The position numbers were made by a program, and so were the translations under genes. A stretch of DNA of 64,000 bases from Cordia subcordata (taxonomy: Eukaryota > Streptophyta > Magnoliopsida > Boraginales > Cordiaceae): assembly GCA_028554755.1 (NCBI GenBank), contig JAPTOF010000004.1, positions 5,625,001 through 5,689,000 of the forward strand, read 5' to 3'. The notes under the pieces are model-generated. The model saw only the letters and a list, made by a program, of their open reading frames with translations. It was not told the DNA's origin and made no database searches. Within the stretch, counting starts at the first letter, position 1. The number at the start of each line of letters is the position of its first letter. Positions 24,411-35,986 of this stretch are shown piece by piece.

Positions 24411-26064
24411 TAGGGGTAGCAATCGGACTAGATATTCGAATATTCAGATATTTTGATATCGGATATTGAATTGAAAAATTAAATATCCAATCAGATAGCT
24501 AAAAACTACTTATCCAGCCGGATAGCGGATTGTTCGGATACGGATTTTCTGTTATTTCCAAAGAAGAAGAAGTTAAAGACGACGACATGACTTTTGAACA
24601 AAAAGAAAAAGAGGTTAGAAATCACAAAGATTCAAAGAAATAATTTCGAAGACTAATATACACAACACAATATTTAAACACTGCTCTAGAGTTTAAATCT
24701 CATAAATGATTTATCATTCTCATTCACTGATCCTTTCTCTACCACTTCAAGTTATAAAAACATTCTCAAAATATTACTCATTTTTTTCCCTTTAAAGCTA
24801 GTCAAATTTAGCAGTATCTTTATGGAGAAAAAACAATTGTATTTCATCAGCCAGATATGAAATGACTCTGGTTGTACACAAGCAACACTTAAATGTCTAT
24901 TTTACAAGTTCTACCTCCACTACTACTACTACTACTGCTACTGCAAGTTTGCAACATTACAAAACACTAGGATACCATCTTCTCTTTCTCGAGCCCCTTA
25001 AAAATTAACATCTTTGTTTCTCTCTGTCTCTATCTCCTTAATTAGTTTCTTCTAGTGTTTAAGCAATCTAAAATTATTCTTTTTCAGAGAATATCAACAT
25101 AGAGTTGTTAAGATTAAATGCCGACAACATTCATTTATAGTCCCGAAAAGGAAGAAGATCAGAGCCTGGCCACTCTACTTAAACTAAAGCTTTCCAGGCA
25201 ATGGCTATTGAATAAAAACTATTCTTTTTCAGCTACTTTCCGGGAAAAAAGGACTTGAACCTACGACCATTCCTTAGTAACAGCATTATTTTGCAGATAA
25301 ATAAATGAAAAAGAAAAAGAAAATGTCCTCTCACTGAGCTACTGTTATCTCTCTCTCCTCTCACAGTTCAGTTTGTGACCACCTTCTCCTTTTAGCTAAA
25401 ACATCCTTTAAAGATTACATTTTTCTCCAGTATTTCCAAAAATTGTAGCCAAAACCAAGGAAAAGATTTCTAGACTCTAAGTTCTTCTACAACTTGTAGA
25501 GTTGCAAATTCCAACACAAAGCAAACTCTTATTCTTTTGTGCGAAAAGAAACCACTTAAAGTTACCTAGATCTGTGTGTGAAGGCTGCATGGTCATTGAC
25601 TCGTGGTGGTCATTATGGTCGCCAGTGCTGCTGCTTACTGATGCATGAGGGTTGCGGTGGCTGAGGCTAAGCTACATGGGGGTGGACTCGTGGTCGTGGA
25701 CTGGTGCATAAGGGCTAGGTGGTCATGGACTCATGGTGCGTAAGGGCTGCAGTAGTTACGCTTGAGGTTAAGAGTAAGAAAAAGAGACTAGGCTGCGCTT
25801 TAGGGACTTTGATAATGACTAAGGACAAGTCTTGAGTAATAGTGTTGCAAAAATGTTATATTATTTTAATTAACAAAAAAGGTTTAGGTAACCTGATATC
25901 CGAACGATTAGCAAAAATGTTACCTGATATCTTACCCAAATATCCGAAAAAATTTCGGATACTAGATTGAGTATATCCAAAATCCAAAAAAGCTTTTTTT
26001 ATCTATCCATTCAAATGCAGATGCAGATACGGGTTTGGGTTCAGATCAAATATTCCCACCCCTA
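24411..26064. mobile_element. nested non-autonomous hAT-like element
   Basis: A 1654-bp insertion splitting the Copia integrase. It opens TAGGGGTAGCAAT and closes ATTCCCACCCCTA, inverted ends of the hAT style, and is flanked by 8-bp near-identical duplications GATAAAAC (24403-24410) and TATAAAAC (26065-26072), 7 of 8 matching. The subterminal regions repeat GGATA/TATCC motifs in both orientations, as hAT transposases favour. No transposase frame is visible, so it depended on a partner. Removing it rejoins the integrase sequence, which fixes its limits. Confidence 0.8.
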
Positions 26065-26065
26065 T

Positions 26066-27460
26066 ATAAAACCGATGATTCCCATATGTCTGAGTGAATC
26101 AAGTCCAGAACATGTTTGCTTCTGGCAATAGATCTTCCAAAAGATAATCTTTTCTACTTACTAATCACACAGTGCTCACAGAATGGTAAGTTTACCGACT
26201 TGAGCCTGAGTAAGAAATTACATTCTGTGAGAATCTTCAAACCTCATTCAAACATGTGGCTAAGTCTACGATGCCTCATTGTTATTGATTCTTCTTAGAT
26301 GGTTGATGCAACAAATACATTTGCCTCTTGCAATGTATCTCCCAAAAGCATATATAGATTTACCGCGATCTTTCTGCCTTGATCACCATAAGCGCATCTT
26401 TGACGACCTTCATGATCCCATTCTCAACATGAGTCTTGTAGCCAAGGTTATCTAGTTATCCAAAAGACAACAGATTCTTCTTCAAGCTCTTTCACATGCC
26501 GTACTTCTTGAATGGTGCAAATTGTACCACCGTACATTTTTATTTTGATAGTACTAGTTCCAACAATCTCTAAGTCATAATCGTTACCTATGTACACAAA
26601 TCCTCCAGAGCATGGTTCATATATGTGGAACCATTTTTGACACGAGGCCATGTGCTACGTCACTCTTGAATCCATGATCCACACATCAGTGAGCTCCCAT
26701 CTACCTTTAGAAGTTGCTGCTACTTCACTGTATAAGATGTCTCTATCACCGAAAGTATTCACAACATATCCTTGAGAGTTGGTGACCTCCAGAGTTGTCT
26801 TGTTGCGTCAACAATCATTCTTGACGTGTCCTTTCTTGCCATAGTTGTAGCACTTAATATTCTTCCTACTTCAGGATTTTGATCTACCATAATTATGACT
26901 CCCACTTGAGCCACGTTCTGTTTATTTGTCTCCGTCATTGTTAGTACCTCTGCTTGTTTTGAGCTTTTTAGTCTGTCCTCTTTGTTTTTGTGCCTAGACT
27001 CCTTTTTCAGAGCAGCGGCTACAACGTCATCGAAGACTAGACTGTCTGTGAGAACATTGTTGGTATAGTTGATCGTATGAGTTAGGTAGACTTTGAAGTA
27101 GGACCTTCGCACGTTCAAGCTTTGCTATTTTTTGACCCAACAAAGTGAGTTGAGAAAATAGCATATTTAAGGTATTGATATGTTTTGTAACTAATGTGGT
27201 CTCTCCCATTCAAAGAGTATAAAGTCTTCTCTTCAAGAAGATCTTGTTGTGAAGTGACTTGACCTCGTATTATTTAGTTAGCGCATCCCAAATTCTTTTG
27301 CTGACTTTTTCTCCTTGATGCTCAACTGCCAATGTCAAATGCAAATTGGCTACAGCAACATCATCAATTTCTTTCCATTTGTCATCAGTTACCCCTGCTG
27401 ACCTATCTTCAATCACCGTAAGACAATTATCCTTCCTCAGAATTGCTTTCATCTTCAATT
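26066..27460 (-). pseudogene. Copia gag and integrase N-part remnant
   Basis: Minus-strand frames encode a gag N-terminus (WKEIDDVAVANLHLTLA, about 27300-27400), gag body (KHINTLNMLFSQLTLLGQKI and LQSLPNSYDQLYQ, about 27040-27200), a degenerate zinc-knuckle region, a protease/pre-integrase part (26448-26651) and the start of the integrase core (KHVLDLIHSDIWE, about 26070-26110). The first catalytic Asp lies in HSD, just before the hAT insertion. Stops and frame shifts interrupt the sequence. Confidence 0.85.
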
Positions 27461-27662
27461 TCTACATGAAAAAATTACTCATGTTGAACTTCTCTATTTC
27501 GTATTGCCACCATAGTGTTGATGACAATCTGCTTCTTGAGTTGAACCTGCTCCCACTATTTCACTGTGAATAAGACTATACATGTGAACAGTATCATATA
27601 ACGTGATAGCCTGTAACTATACATAGCAATATGTGAAGAGTAATAATACCCTCAACTCGTGA

Positions 27663-27673
27663 CTCTGATACCA
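27663..27673 (-). promoter_or_regulatory. primer-binding site of the Copia element
   Basis: Minus-strand TGGTATCAGAG, one base inside the 5' LTR, complementary to the 3' end of initiator tRNA-Met as in most plant Copia elements. Confidence 0.85.
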
Positions 27674-27674
27674 T

Positions 27675-28319
27675 TGTTGAGGTGTGATGCAACAGAATAA
27701 TAGGGTTGCTGAAGCAAGATCACACAGCTAAACAGGAAATGAAAAAAATGGATAATTGAAACATCTAAAATTTTACGTGGAAAACCTCAAACAAATTGAG
27801 GAAAAAAATCATGGGCAAGTAAAGAGGATTGCATTATATGTAAAAGTTTTACAATCTTCTCTCTAAAATAAGGAGATAACTATTTTACTCTCTCTTATAA
27901 TGAGGAAAAACTCACTCTCACACTAATATATATAACGAGTGAAAGAAATAAGAAAACGAAGAGAAACTCTACTTATTTTCTCTCTAATGTTTATTGCTTC
28001 TTGCTTGGCTTGGTGCTTTGCTTATCCATCCCCAGGTATTTATAGGCAAAGTTGGAGCAAAAATTTCAAAAGAGTTGGACAAAATTTACCACTCTATTAC
28101 CATAGGTGCAATTCATTTTCAACTTGATCTTAAATGCTTGTGAGGACTTTGCATGCTTCTTCCATTCCCAATGCACCATCTTTGCTCTTGTATGTTAATA
28201 CAAGATTTGCAATTTCAACTTTTACATGATGTGTCAAGATTTCATGTAGGTTAATCTCCAGCAAATGTTAACTTTTGCTTTTACTTGCGCACAAGCTCAA
28301 ATGAGCTTTACAACTCACA
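27675..28319 (-). repeat. 5' LTR of the Copia element
   Basis: 645 bp, pairs with 21265-21914. On the minus strand it contains CTATAAATACC (about 28035-28045), the likely promoter TATA box. Flanked outside by AGTTT. Confidence 0.92.
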
Positions 28320-28324
28320 AGTTT

Positions 28325-29028
28325 CTCTCCAAAAAATAATTAAATTTCTCCTCAAATAATTCCTTGGCGTTCATTTATAATTATTTCTAAAGGCCTAAAA
28401 CTAACTTTGACAAATTTGATACTATAAAATCACCTACTACAATTTAATCTATATCTTTCTATATCAATGAAATCATCACTAAAAGTTTAAAGTGTTAAAA
28501 GAACTATTTTACTTTAACAATATTACAGTCACTTGTCTTTGACATTAATCCATTAATCTCTAACACCAACTAACGAACGAGATTATAATATTTCTCAGTC
28601 AAAGAAAAGAAAAGGTTATAAAAGCTTTAACCTCCTCGAACACAACGAGCAAAGTGAATTAATTAGGAAGGCGTGAACCCGTGAACTATGGAAAATCTTC
28701 TTGGCATTATGTTGCTTTTTATTACCCATAAAAGCTTCTTGTTGTAAAAGTAAGTTGACCATTTTTATGCTCGACGATAGTGACTTTATTCTCTTTGGTA
28801 ATAACTTGATAGTAACTCATTTACTGGCCCTATTATGTCCTCCGTGTGATTTGATTATATAGCCAAAATGGCTAGGCCAAACAAAGATTTGAAAAGTGTA
28901 TAAATAGAACCTCTGTGATTGAGTTACAAATATTACTTAGCTGTTGTCTCTTGATGATTTAAAATGTATATCTTATAAGAATAGATTGAACACAATGTTT
29001 CATCAAGAACGAATATAGAGGCATAGGG
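28325..29028. other. intergenic, nothing recognised
   Basis: AT-rich spacer after the Copia element; no gene or paired termini. Confidence 0.5.
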
Positions 29029-29421
29029 CCTATTTGGTTCTGTTTTTATTTTTTTGTTTTGAAAATAATTTTTTAAAACATAATTCAAGAACAATTCTTT
29101 AGAACAAAAGTCTTAGAATACTTGTTTGAGAACTTTTATGATAGAATAGATGTAGAGTACAGAAAGATTAAAGAGAAAAAGTGTTTGTCATTTTAATGGT
29201 ATCTCAATTACAAAATTATTACTAATGAAATAGACACCTCCTTATTTTTGTAGAGTTTTTGAGAATAAGATGTTGAAAACATCTTTTCATTGTTCTATAT
29301 TTTCTGTTTTTAAAACGACTATTTTGATAACTGTTTTTTAAAAATTGAAAACAAAATTAGTCCTGCAAAACACTTTTTTACCTTTAAAAACTAGAAACTA
29401 TTTTTAAAAACTGAAACCATA
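29029..29421. mobile_element. possible MITE
   Basis: Left end GGCCTATTTGGTTCTGTTTT; the right side, reverse-complemented, gives CTATGGTTTCAGTTTTTAAA, an imperfect match. The interior is A/T-rich with TTTAAAA runs. A competing right end is CCAAACAGGCGC near 29527. No clean target duplication. Confidence 0.4.
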
Positions 29422-30185
29422 GAGATTCATATGATTTCATGTGATGACAAGGTAATAGCTATAAGAAAAGATACAAGATAATGTAGGACAAGATATGCCT
29501 GCCAAGCTTGTGCAACCAAACAGGCGCTACTGAATTCGAATATTGGGCATTGACATGACTGGTGTTTGCTGGAGGGCAGGGCATTTGGTCCAACCCATAT
29601 TTTAGCAGATGGTCTATACCAATACATAGTATGTGTGCCCATATATATTATCATACAAAAAATATATATAAATTAATATCATATATAAACTCATAATATT
29701 TGTGATTGATAATTATTTTAATCGAGAGATAAAAGAGAGAGCTGAGGTTTTTTTTCCATGTTTACTGGGTTTAGGAATTGCTGAAAGACAGTGGAGAAAA
29801 GCCTGCTGGAGAATCTGACGCCTAAACATGGCAAAGCAGAGGAAGCCACCATCTCTTTAACCTCTCTCACTGTGCGTTCAGTTGTGTGTGTGTGTGTGTA
29901 CAAATTAAAGTACACATCTCTGATTATGTTGCATAGACCTGCCATTTTTTCCACTTCTCTTAGTACCATTTCAACAACTCCTCTGTAGAGAGGTATGGTT
30001 TTTCTGCTGAATGTGCAGAGAAATTGTTGCATGGGACAAGGAATCAGAATCTTGACTGGGTTTTTGCTGCATGATCTTTAGTTTATTCTTCAGTTAAAGA
30101 GAGTATTCAAATCAATAAATTCAACTGTGAGAAGCTGCTGTGTTTGCTTTCTCTTTGTTCTACATCTGAAGAATTTCTCTTATTT
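29422..30185. other. upstream region of EPFL6
   Basis: No separate gene; the short frames on both strands lack recognisable features. Contains a (GT)n run at 29884-29899. Probably promoter and leader of EPFL6. Confidence 0.5.
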
Positions 30186-31952
30186 ATGGAGCATTGGAAG
30201 TGCACCAAGTTGATGAGGTTTATGAAGATAAAATTTCTCGTGTTATTTTTCTCATTCTTCTTCTTCTCCATTTGCGCACTTTTCGGCACCACCAACTTCA
30301 GAACTGCCAAGGGTAAGCCATTATATTTGCCTGCTAAATTGTATCAGCACACTCACATGAGCAAATCTTCTTTCTCGTTTTCTTTCTCCTCTTAATATTT
30401 GATCAATAAAAATATTAACACCTGAAATTTCCTATAGTCCTCCTAGGTCTGATATGATACAAATATTTTAAAAAATGAAAAAAAAAGAAAGAGAGTCTTT
30501 GTGATTCCTATCTCTATTAAGAATTGATGAACTTTTTCTTCTCTTTGACCTTCCACCCCATAAAAATTAGAAATCGAGTCATCACTTTTAGAGAAGTAAT
30601 TTTGGGCTACTCATTAATCCCGATCTTGAATATAATACTTTATAAGAGAGAGAAAATTAAATATAGAGTATCATCAATTAATCTTTGCTTTCTTTTTTTG
30701 CATTTTCATTTCCTTGGAGGGTTTTCTTCTTGCTCTTTTTCATAATTATTTTCCATTTCCCATCTACTGTGCATGGATCAGGGTTCATGGTAACTAAATA
30801 CTAATAATCACATCTTTCTTTCACTCTGATAATATAATTGAGACCTTATCTAATTTGTCAGTTGATTGGAATTTTCTTTTCAGAAATCAGGGACCCCTTG
30901 ACTAATAAAGCCGAATTTTATCTTCAGGTGCGTTTGGCTGCTACTTTTTTTTTCTTTCTTTTTTTTCTTGTCAGTTTCAACTTAGGTTCAAAATCGGCAT
31001 ATTTATTTATTAGTAAATTCTCCCTCTTGCTTATCTTTAATTACTTCAATATAATGTAAAACTCTTAATCATATTTGTGTAAGCCAAGTAAAAGGCGTCT
31101 CTTTCATTTTTGAAAAAACACAAAAGCCGGTAAAAAAAAGTTGAAACGCGCCAAAACAGCCAACTGTGTGTGGCCGTCTGGTGCCATCTGGTGCCTGGGC
31201 CATGCATGCATCTTCGCTTGTTCATGAAATTATTGGGAAGCATCACTCACCACTTTCCTGTGGCTTATATCTTGCATTGGTTAGGAGGGTGTTTGGCTTT
31301 GCTTATAAGCTGGTCAAACCAATTTATTAGCCACAAATGAAAATTGACATGTTTGACAAATTTGCTTATAAACAATTTAAAGTTGCCTATAAGCTTAAAA
31401 AAAAAAAAAAAAACAAGTGGGGAGCAACTTTTTCTTTTAAGTGCTTATAAGCACTGAGTCTAAGTAAATAAAAAAAACTTGCTTGTCCTTAAAAATAATA
31501 AGTAAATTATAACACCATGTCTTTTTTAGTTATTTTAACAACTATTGCTATTTATAATAACTTATAAACACACATTATTCAAACACATATTTACTTATTT
31601 ATCACTAGCTTAAAATCAACTTTTTATTTATAAGCAGCACCTCCTTATAAACACTTAAAAAAAAACAAAGCCAAATGGGCTCTTGGTTATGTACATGAAC
31701 CCCAACACTCTCTCAACATCGCCTCTAGATTCTAAACTGAGAATACCTTTTTTGGTGATGTTGCTATAAACGTACCTTACGACGACACATTGAGTTGGTT
31801 TCTTCTAATTTTTTTTTTTAAAGTACTTATTTTGAGAAGCTAAAAATTTTACGTGTTTTTGAAAAAAGTTGTAATTGAGTTTTTTCCTTTTAGACTTTCA
31901 GTTTTTTTTAAAACCTAATACAAAAACTTATCGTCAAAAAAGATGTACTTTT

Positions 31953-31988
<36 letters not shown>

Positions 31989-34013
31989 TCAACGAAAGAA
32001 AAGCCAATTCAAATGTATCCATAACCCGTTCTAGAAGAAATACCATCACAAATTAGGAAGACATAATGCCTAGTAAGACCGACTGATCTTAAAAAAATTA
32101 GATTTGTGATTCGACCTCAAGACATGAACAAGTCTAGCTTATACTCACTCTACGAATGTTCCACCATTAAGGCAATCCCTTAAGATTCCCTCATCTTATG
32201 TCTTTACGAGCATTGCTAATCTTCTCTGTTAACTAAATGATATGAAATGTTTCACACCTTATTATGAAATACTAATCGAAATAAAGAAATTAATGGTCTA
32301 AGATCAAACTAAACGATCAAATGGTTATATTATTATTTTATCATCACCCCAGAAAAAGTAAAGGAAAGATATATTTATAACCTAGTAGTATTTGTGAATC
32401 TATGTACAAAAAGGTGTGATGATGTGTGTTGAGAGGTCTCAATCTTGTCGTGTTTCGAAATATAAAAGTTTTGTGATTAAGGGCTCGTTTGGATTGGTTT
32501 TTTTTAAAAGTGTTTTTTTTACAGTTTTTGAAAAACAGCTTTTTTTTAGAAGCTGAAAAGTCTGGCTTCTGAAAAAAGTTATATTTGAGCTTTTTTCAGA
32601 ATTTTAGCTTTTTTGAAAATTAAATCAAATAGTTATTGCAAATTTAGTGTAAATTTTTCAAAAAAAAAATATTTTTTTTAAAAAATAAAGTAGTTAGTAA
32701 GTTGTTGATGACAAACGTGTTGAAAGGGAGCCATGTTCTCTGCTCTATACTCGTGAAGCCCTGGCCCCGCTTTACATACAACGACTGATTTTGAGGGGAC
32801 AGTAAGAAATATCTATCTGATGCTCTTTGTATGTATGTATGTTATATCATTTATGGTCCTTGTGGTGTTATTTATTATTATTTTTATTATGAATTTTTTT
32901 CCTCTTTTCTTGAGCATTTTAAAATTGAGGCATCAGCACTCTCTCTATCGTTTTCAGATTCCTTTGGTCTTGTTCTAACAATGATACATTTTTTTTTTCC
33001 GAGCAGCTCACCCCCAATTCAACTCCCGTTCTCAACGGTATTTGAATTTAGATGTCGCTCTTAAAAGAGATAGTTTTAACTATTTGAACTATTTTTATTC
33101 TCTTTTGACTGTGATACATAAACACCCACACACATATACGTTAGTAAACCTTCACAATGTGCTTGTTTGATATTTAATTTTTTATTTTTGATGACGAGTC
33201 GCTCATTCTAAACACAACTGTCATGATGTGTTCGGTATACATTCTAACGAAGTACTATATAATTTCCTTTTCTGTCATCCTTAGAGAATGTGAATGATTC
33301 ATAATATAGATGTAATCTCATGAATTTCTGTCCTCTCCAAATTAAAGGACCCCATGTTCACAGAGGACTTGTTTGAATTAGTTTTTCTTAAAAGTATTTT
33401 TTTTTTAATTTTAGAAAAAATATTTTTTTTGAAAAACTAAAATTTCTGACTTATGAAAAAGATGTCAGGATTTTTGTTATTTTTTAAATCCAATTCAAAT
33501 ATTTATTAGAAAAAAAAATGTATTCTTTTCAAAAAAGAAGTTTTCATGAAAAAAGTCAATCCGAGCAAAATGACATTTAGAAGCATACATAGAGCTCTTT
33601 TTGTTTCTTTACGTTTATATTTTAATTTTTACTCCTTTTTTTTTTTTGGTGGGAGTATTTGGTAGTGAAATTTTTCATTCTTAATGTTTACTCCTATGTT
33701 TGACATATTTGGTCAATGGGGCTGAGGTTACATCAATTGGACAATTTATATTGTCAAAATTTTATTGCATATAATTGTGATGCAGAAATTTGATAAGACC
33801 CAAGAAGAGATGATCATCAGCCAAGGAATAATCACATCAAGGAGGCTATTGGGTGGACCTGGATCATGGCCACCACGTTGCACGTCAAAATGCGGCACAT
33901 GCACGCCCTGCCGGCCGGTCCATGTGGCCGTTCCGCCCGGAACACCAGTTACGGCTGAGTACTACCCAGAAGCTTGGAGATGCAAATGTGGCAACAGGTT
34001 GTACATGCCTTAG
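30186..34013 (+). CDS. EPFL6: EPFL6/CHALLAH-type secreted cysteine-rich peptide, three exons
   Basis: Exons 30186-30312, 30884-30927 and 33786-34013, joined by GT-AG introns of 571 and 2858 bp, encode 132 residues. Exon 1 gives a signal peptide (basic MKIKF, then a Leu/Phe-rich core). Exon 3 encodes the mature peptide: GPGSWPPRCTSKCGTCTPC, then a PGTPVTAEYYPEAWRCKCG stretch and NRLYMP at the end, with six cysteines as in the EPFL4-6 subgroup. That tail fits EPFL6 better than EPFL4 or EPFL5. EPFL4-6 are apoplastic ligands of ERECTA-family receptors that promote inflorescence growth; CHALLAH also limits stomata in stems. The start is uncertain: ATG 30144 gives 146 residues and ATG 30207 a shorter form. 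Intron 2 is full of MITEs. In Arabidopsis CHALLAH lies beside a DUF641 gene and CIPK11, as here. Confidence 0.9.
31284..31682. mobile_element. hAT-type MITE in EPFL6 intron 2
   Basis: A 399-bp element, GGAGGGTGTTTGGCTTTG at the left and CAAAGCCAAATGGGCTC at the right, flanked by direct TTGGTTA (31277-31283 and 31683-31689), 7 bp and possibly 8 with one mismatch. The interior is A/T-rich with TTATAAGC repeats and is non-coding. Confidence 0.7.
31785..32021. mobile_element. MITE, 230-bp family copy 3, in EPFL6 intron 2
   Basis: Left end around CATTGAGTTGGTTTCTTC and right end GAAAAGCCAATTCAAATG, diverged from copies 1 and 2. It contains a (TA)n microsatellite at 31955-31985. Older than the other copies by eye. 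Confidence 0.5.
32481..32690. mobile_element. MITE, 230-bp family copy 4, right end lost, in EPFL6 intron 2
   Basis: Preceded by TAA and opening GGGCTCGTTTGGATTGG, it follows copy 1 closely (AAACAGCTTTTTTTTAG, TCAAATAGTTATTGCAAAT) but stops near 32690 without the right terminal repeat. Confidence 0.65.
33364..33570. mobile_element. MITE, 230-bp family copy 5, in EPFL6 intron 2
   Basis: Ends GGACTTGTTTGAATTAG and AAAAAAGTCAATCCGAGC, a diverged pair of the same terminal repeats, lying about 215 bp before EPFL6 exon 3. Confidence 0.5.
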
Positions 34014-34799
34014 TTTTAATTACTACTTCAATAAATTAAACGAGTGCAAGCATTGCTTCCACAATGACTAGGAGAGAGAGATATATATATATATATATAT
34101 ATATTCATAGAGGAATGACACTGAAGAGACAAAATAGGACTGGTGACTCTAATTTTATCTGTAAAGATCGTATAATATACTCGTTAAGATCCGATGATTT
34201 ATTCAATGCTGTCATCAATTTATCAGTGCTTTCCATTTCTTGTGTATGTATGTGGACTAAGGAACAGCCTAATCTATACATGAACGACTTGACCTGTTAC
34301 TATTAACTCTCCCTCGTAATGTTACAACGGATTACATCTGGATTTCATAATTCTCAATGTAAGTGTCGTGTCGTCTCTTAGCTTGGGGGGGCATGCATAG
34401 CGTCCGTGAAGGTTGCAATTTGCCAAGAGTTTGGTCGGACATGCGTGGTCCTGGACTCCTGAGGCCGCTAATGACGGAAGAAATTTTAAAAAGTTGGGGC
34501 CTGATGATTGTTATATATAGTACACAATTATTTTGTACTTGGGATTGTCTCAAATTATCTATTGACTTATTTTCGTTACCCAAATGATTATGATGTCAAT
34601 TCTTGAATGTGAAATAGAAAAAATAAATAAATAGATAAGTACAAATAAAGCCGGAACTCAGTATTTATGTGAAATAGTCCTTATCAAGTGTTGCTTCGTA
34701 TTGAGAAAGATTTAGTCCAGAGTTGTCCGACTTTCTTGGGAACATAAGAATTGTAAATTTCTCTTATACTTTTCTCAACATAAGGCTTGATGATTGCCT
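34014..34799. other. 3' flank of EPFL6 and spacer
   Basis: Should hold the EPFL6 3' UTR, then a (AT)n run at 34080-34104. No other gene. Confidence 0.5.
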
Positions 34800-35480
34800 T
34801 AGCCTTGTATCTTGTTATTATAAATGTGTCCAACATATATAAATAGCAAGAATTAACTTTTTTTTTGTGCTCAACTCTTCTTCCATATGATATAAAGAGC
34901 TTAAAAAGCTTCAACAAGCATCAAGCTAGTAAAATATATTTTTACGCTCTTTGTTTCTCGTCCAAATTGGTAGCTGAAACGACAATCTCTCCATTAATGC
35001 TATCTCACCCACTTCCTCGAATTTTGCTGCTTCATCTTCTCCCAACACAAAATCTAATGTCGATCTATCAAGGTCGCAAATCAAATTCCCTCAAACTAAC
35101 ACCTAAAAGCTATTACTCGTGGAAATCACAATTTTGACATTCTTTTCCACGACTATCATCTCCTAGGATATGTTGATGGCGCTTACCCTTGCCCTCCTGC
35201 CACTATTACTGAAGGAGATATTCTATTCCCAATCCATTCTTGTATTCTTTGGACACGCGAGGACAAATCCTTCTTTTTGGACAATATTGGATACTTGCAT
35301 CATATCCGCCGAAGCGTGACGAGACTCGCTAAGCACTATGCTAGTTCTTCATCTTTACCAAATCATGGAGGAGTCATGGAGCAATTGACACTACTATCAC
35401 AAGGGAATTACTCTGTTATGACAAGGGTGATGCAATCGACATATCCTAGGAAATCATAGCCGTAGACAAAGGCGTCACAA
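34800..35480 (+). mobile_element. Copia 5'-end fragment, plus orientation (left arm of an inverted pair)
   Basis: LTR tail, a decayed primer site (ATATGATATAAAGAGC, about 34887) and gag start. The plus strand encodes SLKLTPKSYYSWKSQF (35085-35135) then, after a frame change, LLGYVDGAYPCPPATIT (about 35160-35215), the standard beginning of Copia gag. Stops and frame shifts follow. The region 34868-35140 is repeated in reverse at 35480-35790. Confidence 0.75.
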
Positions 35481-35676
35481 ATCATGAATTCTACATGTAA
35501 TAGTTTGTAGGTGTTAGTTTGAGGGAAATTTGGCTTGCAACACTGGAAGATATACTTGATTTTGCGTGGGAGAAGATGATGCAAAAATTTGAAGAATTAG
35601 AGGCAAGCGAGAAGTGGGTGGGATAGCATCATATAGAGATTGTCTCAGCTGCCATTTGGAAATGGAATGAAGAGAA

Positions 35677-35720
<44 letters not shown>

Positions 35721-35830
35721 GTATTTGTTTACAGGATTGAGCTTAAAGCTTTTTAAGCTTTGATACCATATGGAGGAAGAATTGAGCGAAGAAAAGTTAA
35801 CTTTGCCATACATATTTATAATTATATACA
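35481..35830 (-). mobile_element. Copia 5'-end fragment, minus orientation (right arm of an inverted pair)
   Basis: On the minus strand: LTR tail, then TGGTATCAAAGC (a recognisable primer-binding site, about 35755-35768), a (TA)n microsatellite, and a gag start whose CATCATCTTCTCCCACGCAA and CCCTCAAACTAACACCTA phrases match the left arm. It ends within gag at about 35480, where it meets the spacer. Confidence 0.75.
35686..35717. repeat. (AT)n microsatellite in the right Copia arm
   Basis: Perfect AT run not present in the left arm, so inserted or expanded after the duplication. Confidence 0.9.
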
Positions 35831-35953
35831 AGACTCAGAAGATAGTGATTCAAGCCTTCTGTTGAGCAAAGCAAAACCAGAAGTTATACGATTCAAATTT
35901 TACCCAAAGACTAGGACGACTATTGACTTACTCCTCAATGCCTTTCGTCATTC

Positions 35954-35986
35954 TTTTTTTTTTTTTTTTTTTGGGGGGGGGGGGGG
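35954..35986. repeat. T19 directly followed by G14
   Basis: Adjacent homopolymers, nineteen T then fourteen G. The counts may be affected by sequencing error. Confidence 0.85.

Larger units (their letters stand above)
21265..28319 (-). mobile_element. full-length but decayed Copia retrotransposon
   Basis: The element lies on the minus strand. Its LTRs are 27675-28319 (5') and 21265-21914 (3'), both TGTTG...CA when read on the plus strand, flanked by direct AGTTT (21260-21264 and 28320-28324). Next to the 5' LTR the minus strand reads TGGTATCAGAGT, the initiator-tRNA-Met primer site of Copia elements. Next to the 3' LTR is a purine tract (GTGGGAGAA). The order gag, integrase, reverse transcriptase, RNase H places it in Ty1/Copia. 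The two LTRs differ at roughly one position in ten by eye and all frames are broken, so it is old and inactive. It carries a nested hAT-like insertion at 24411-26064. Confidence 0.93.

Noticed and set aside
25250..25300. tRNA-like GGTTCAAGTCC on the minus strand inside the hAT-like element
   Set aside because: The T-stem does not pair and no acceptor or anticodon arm can be formed.
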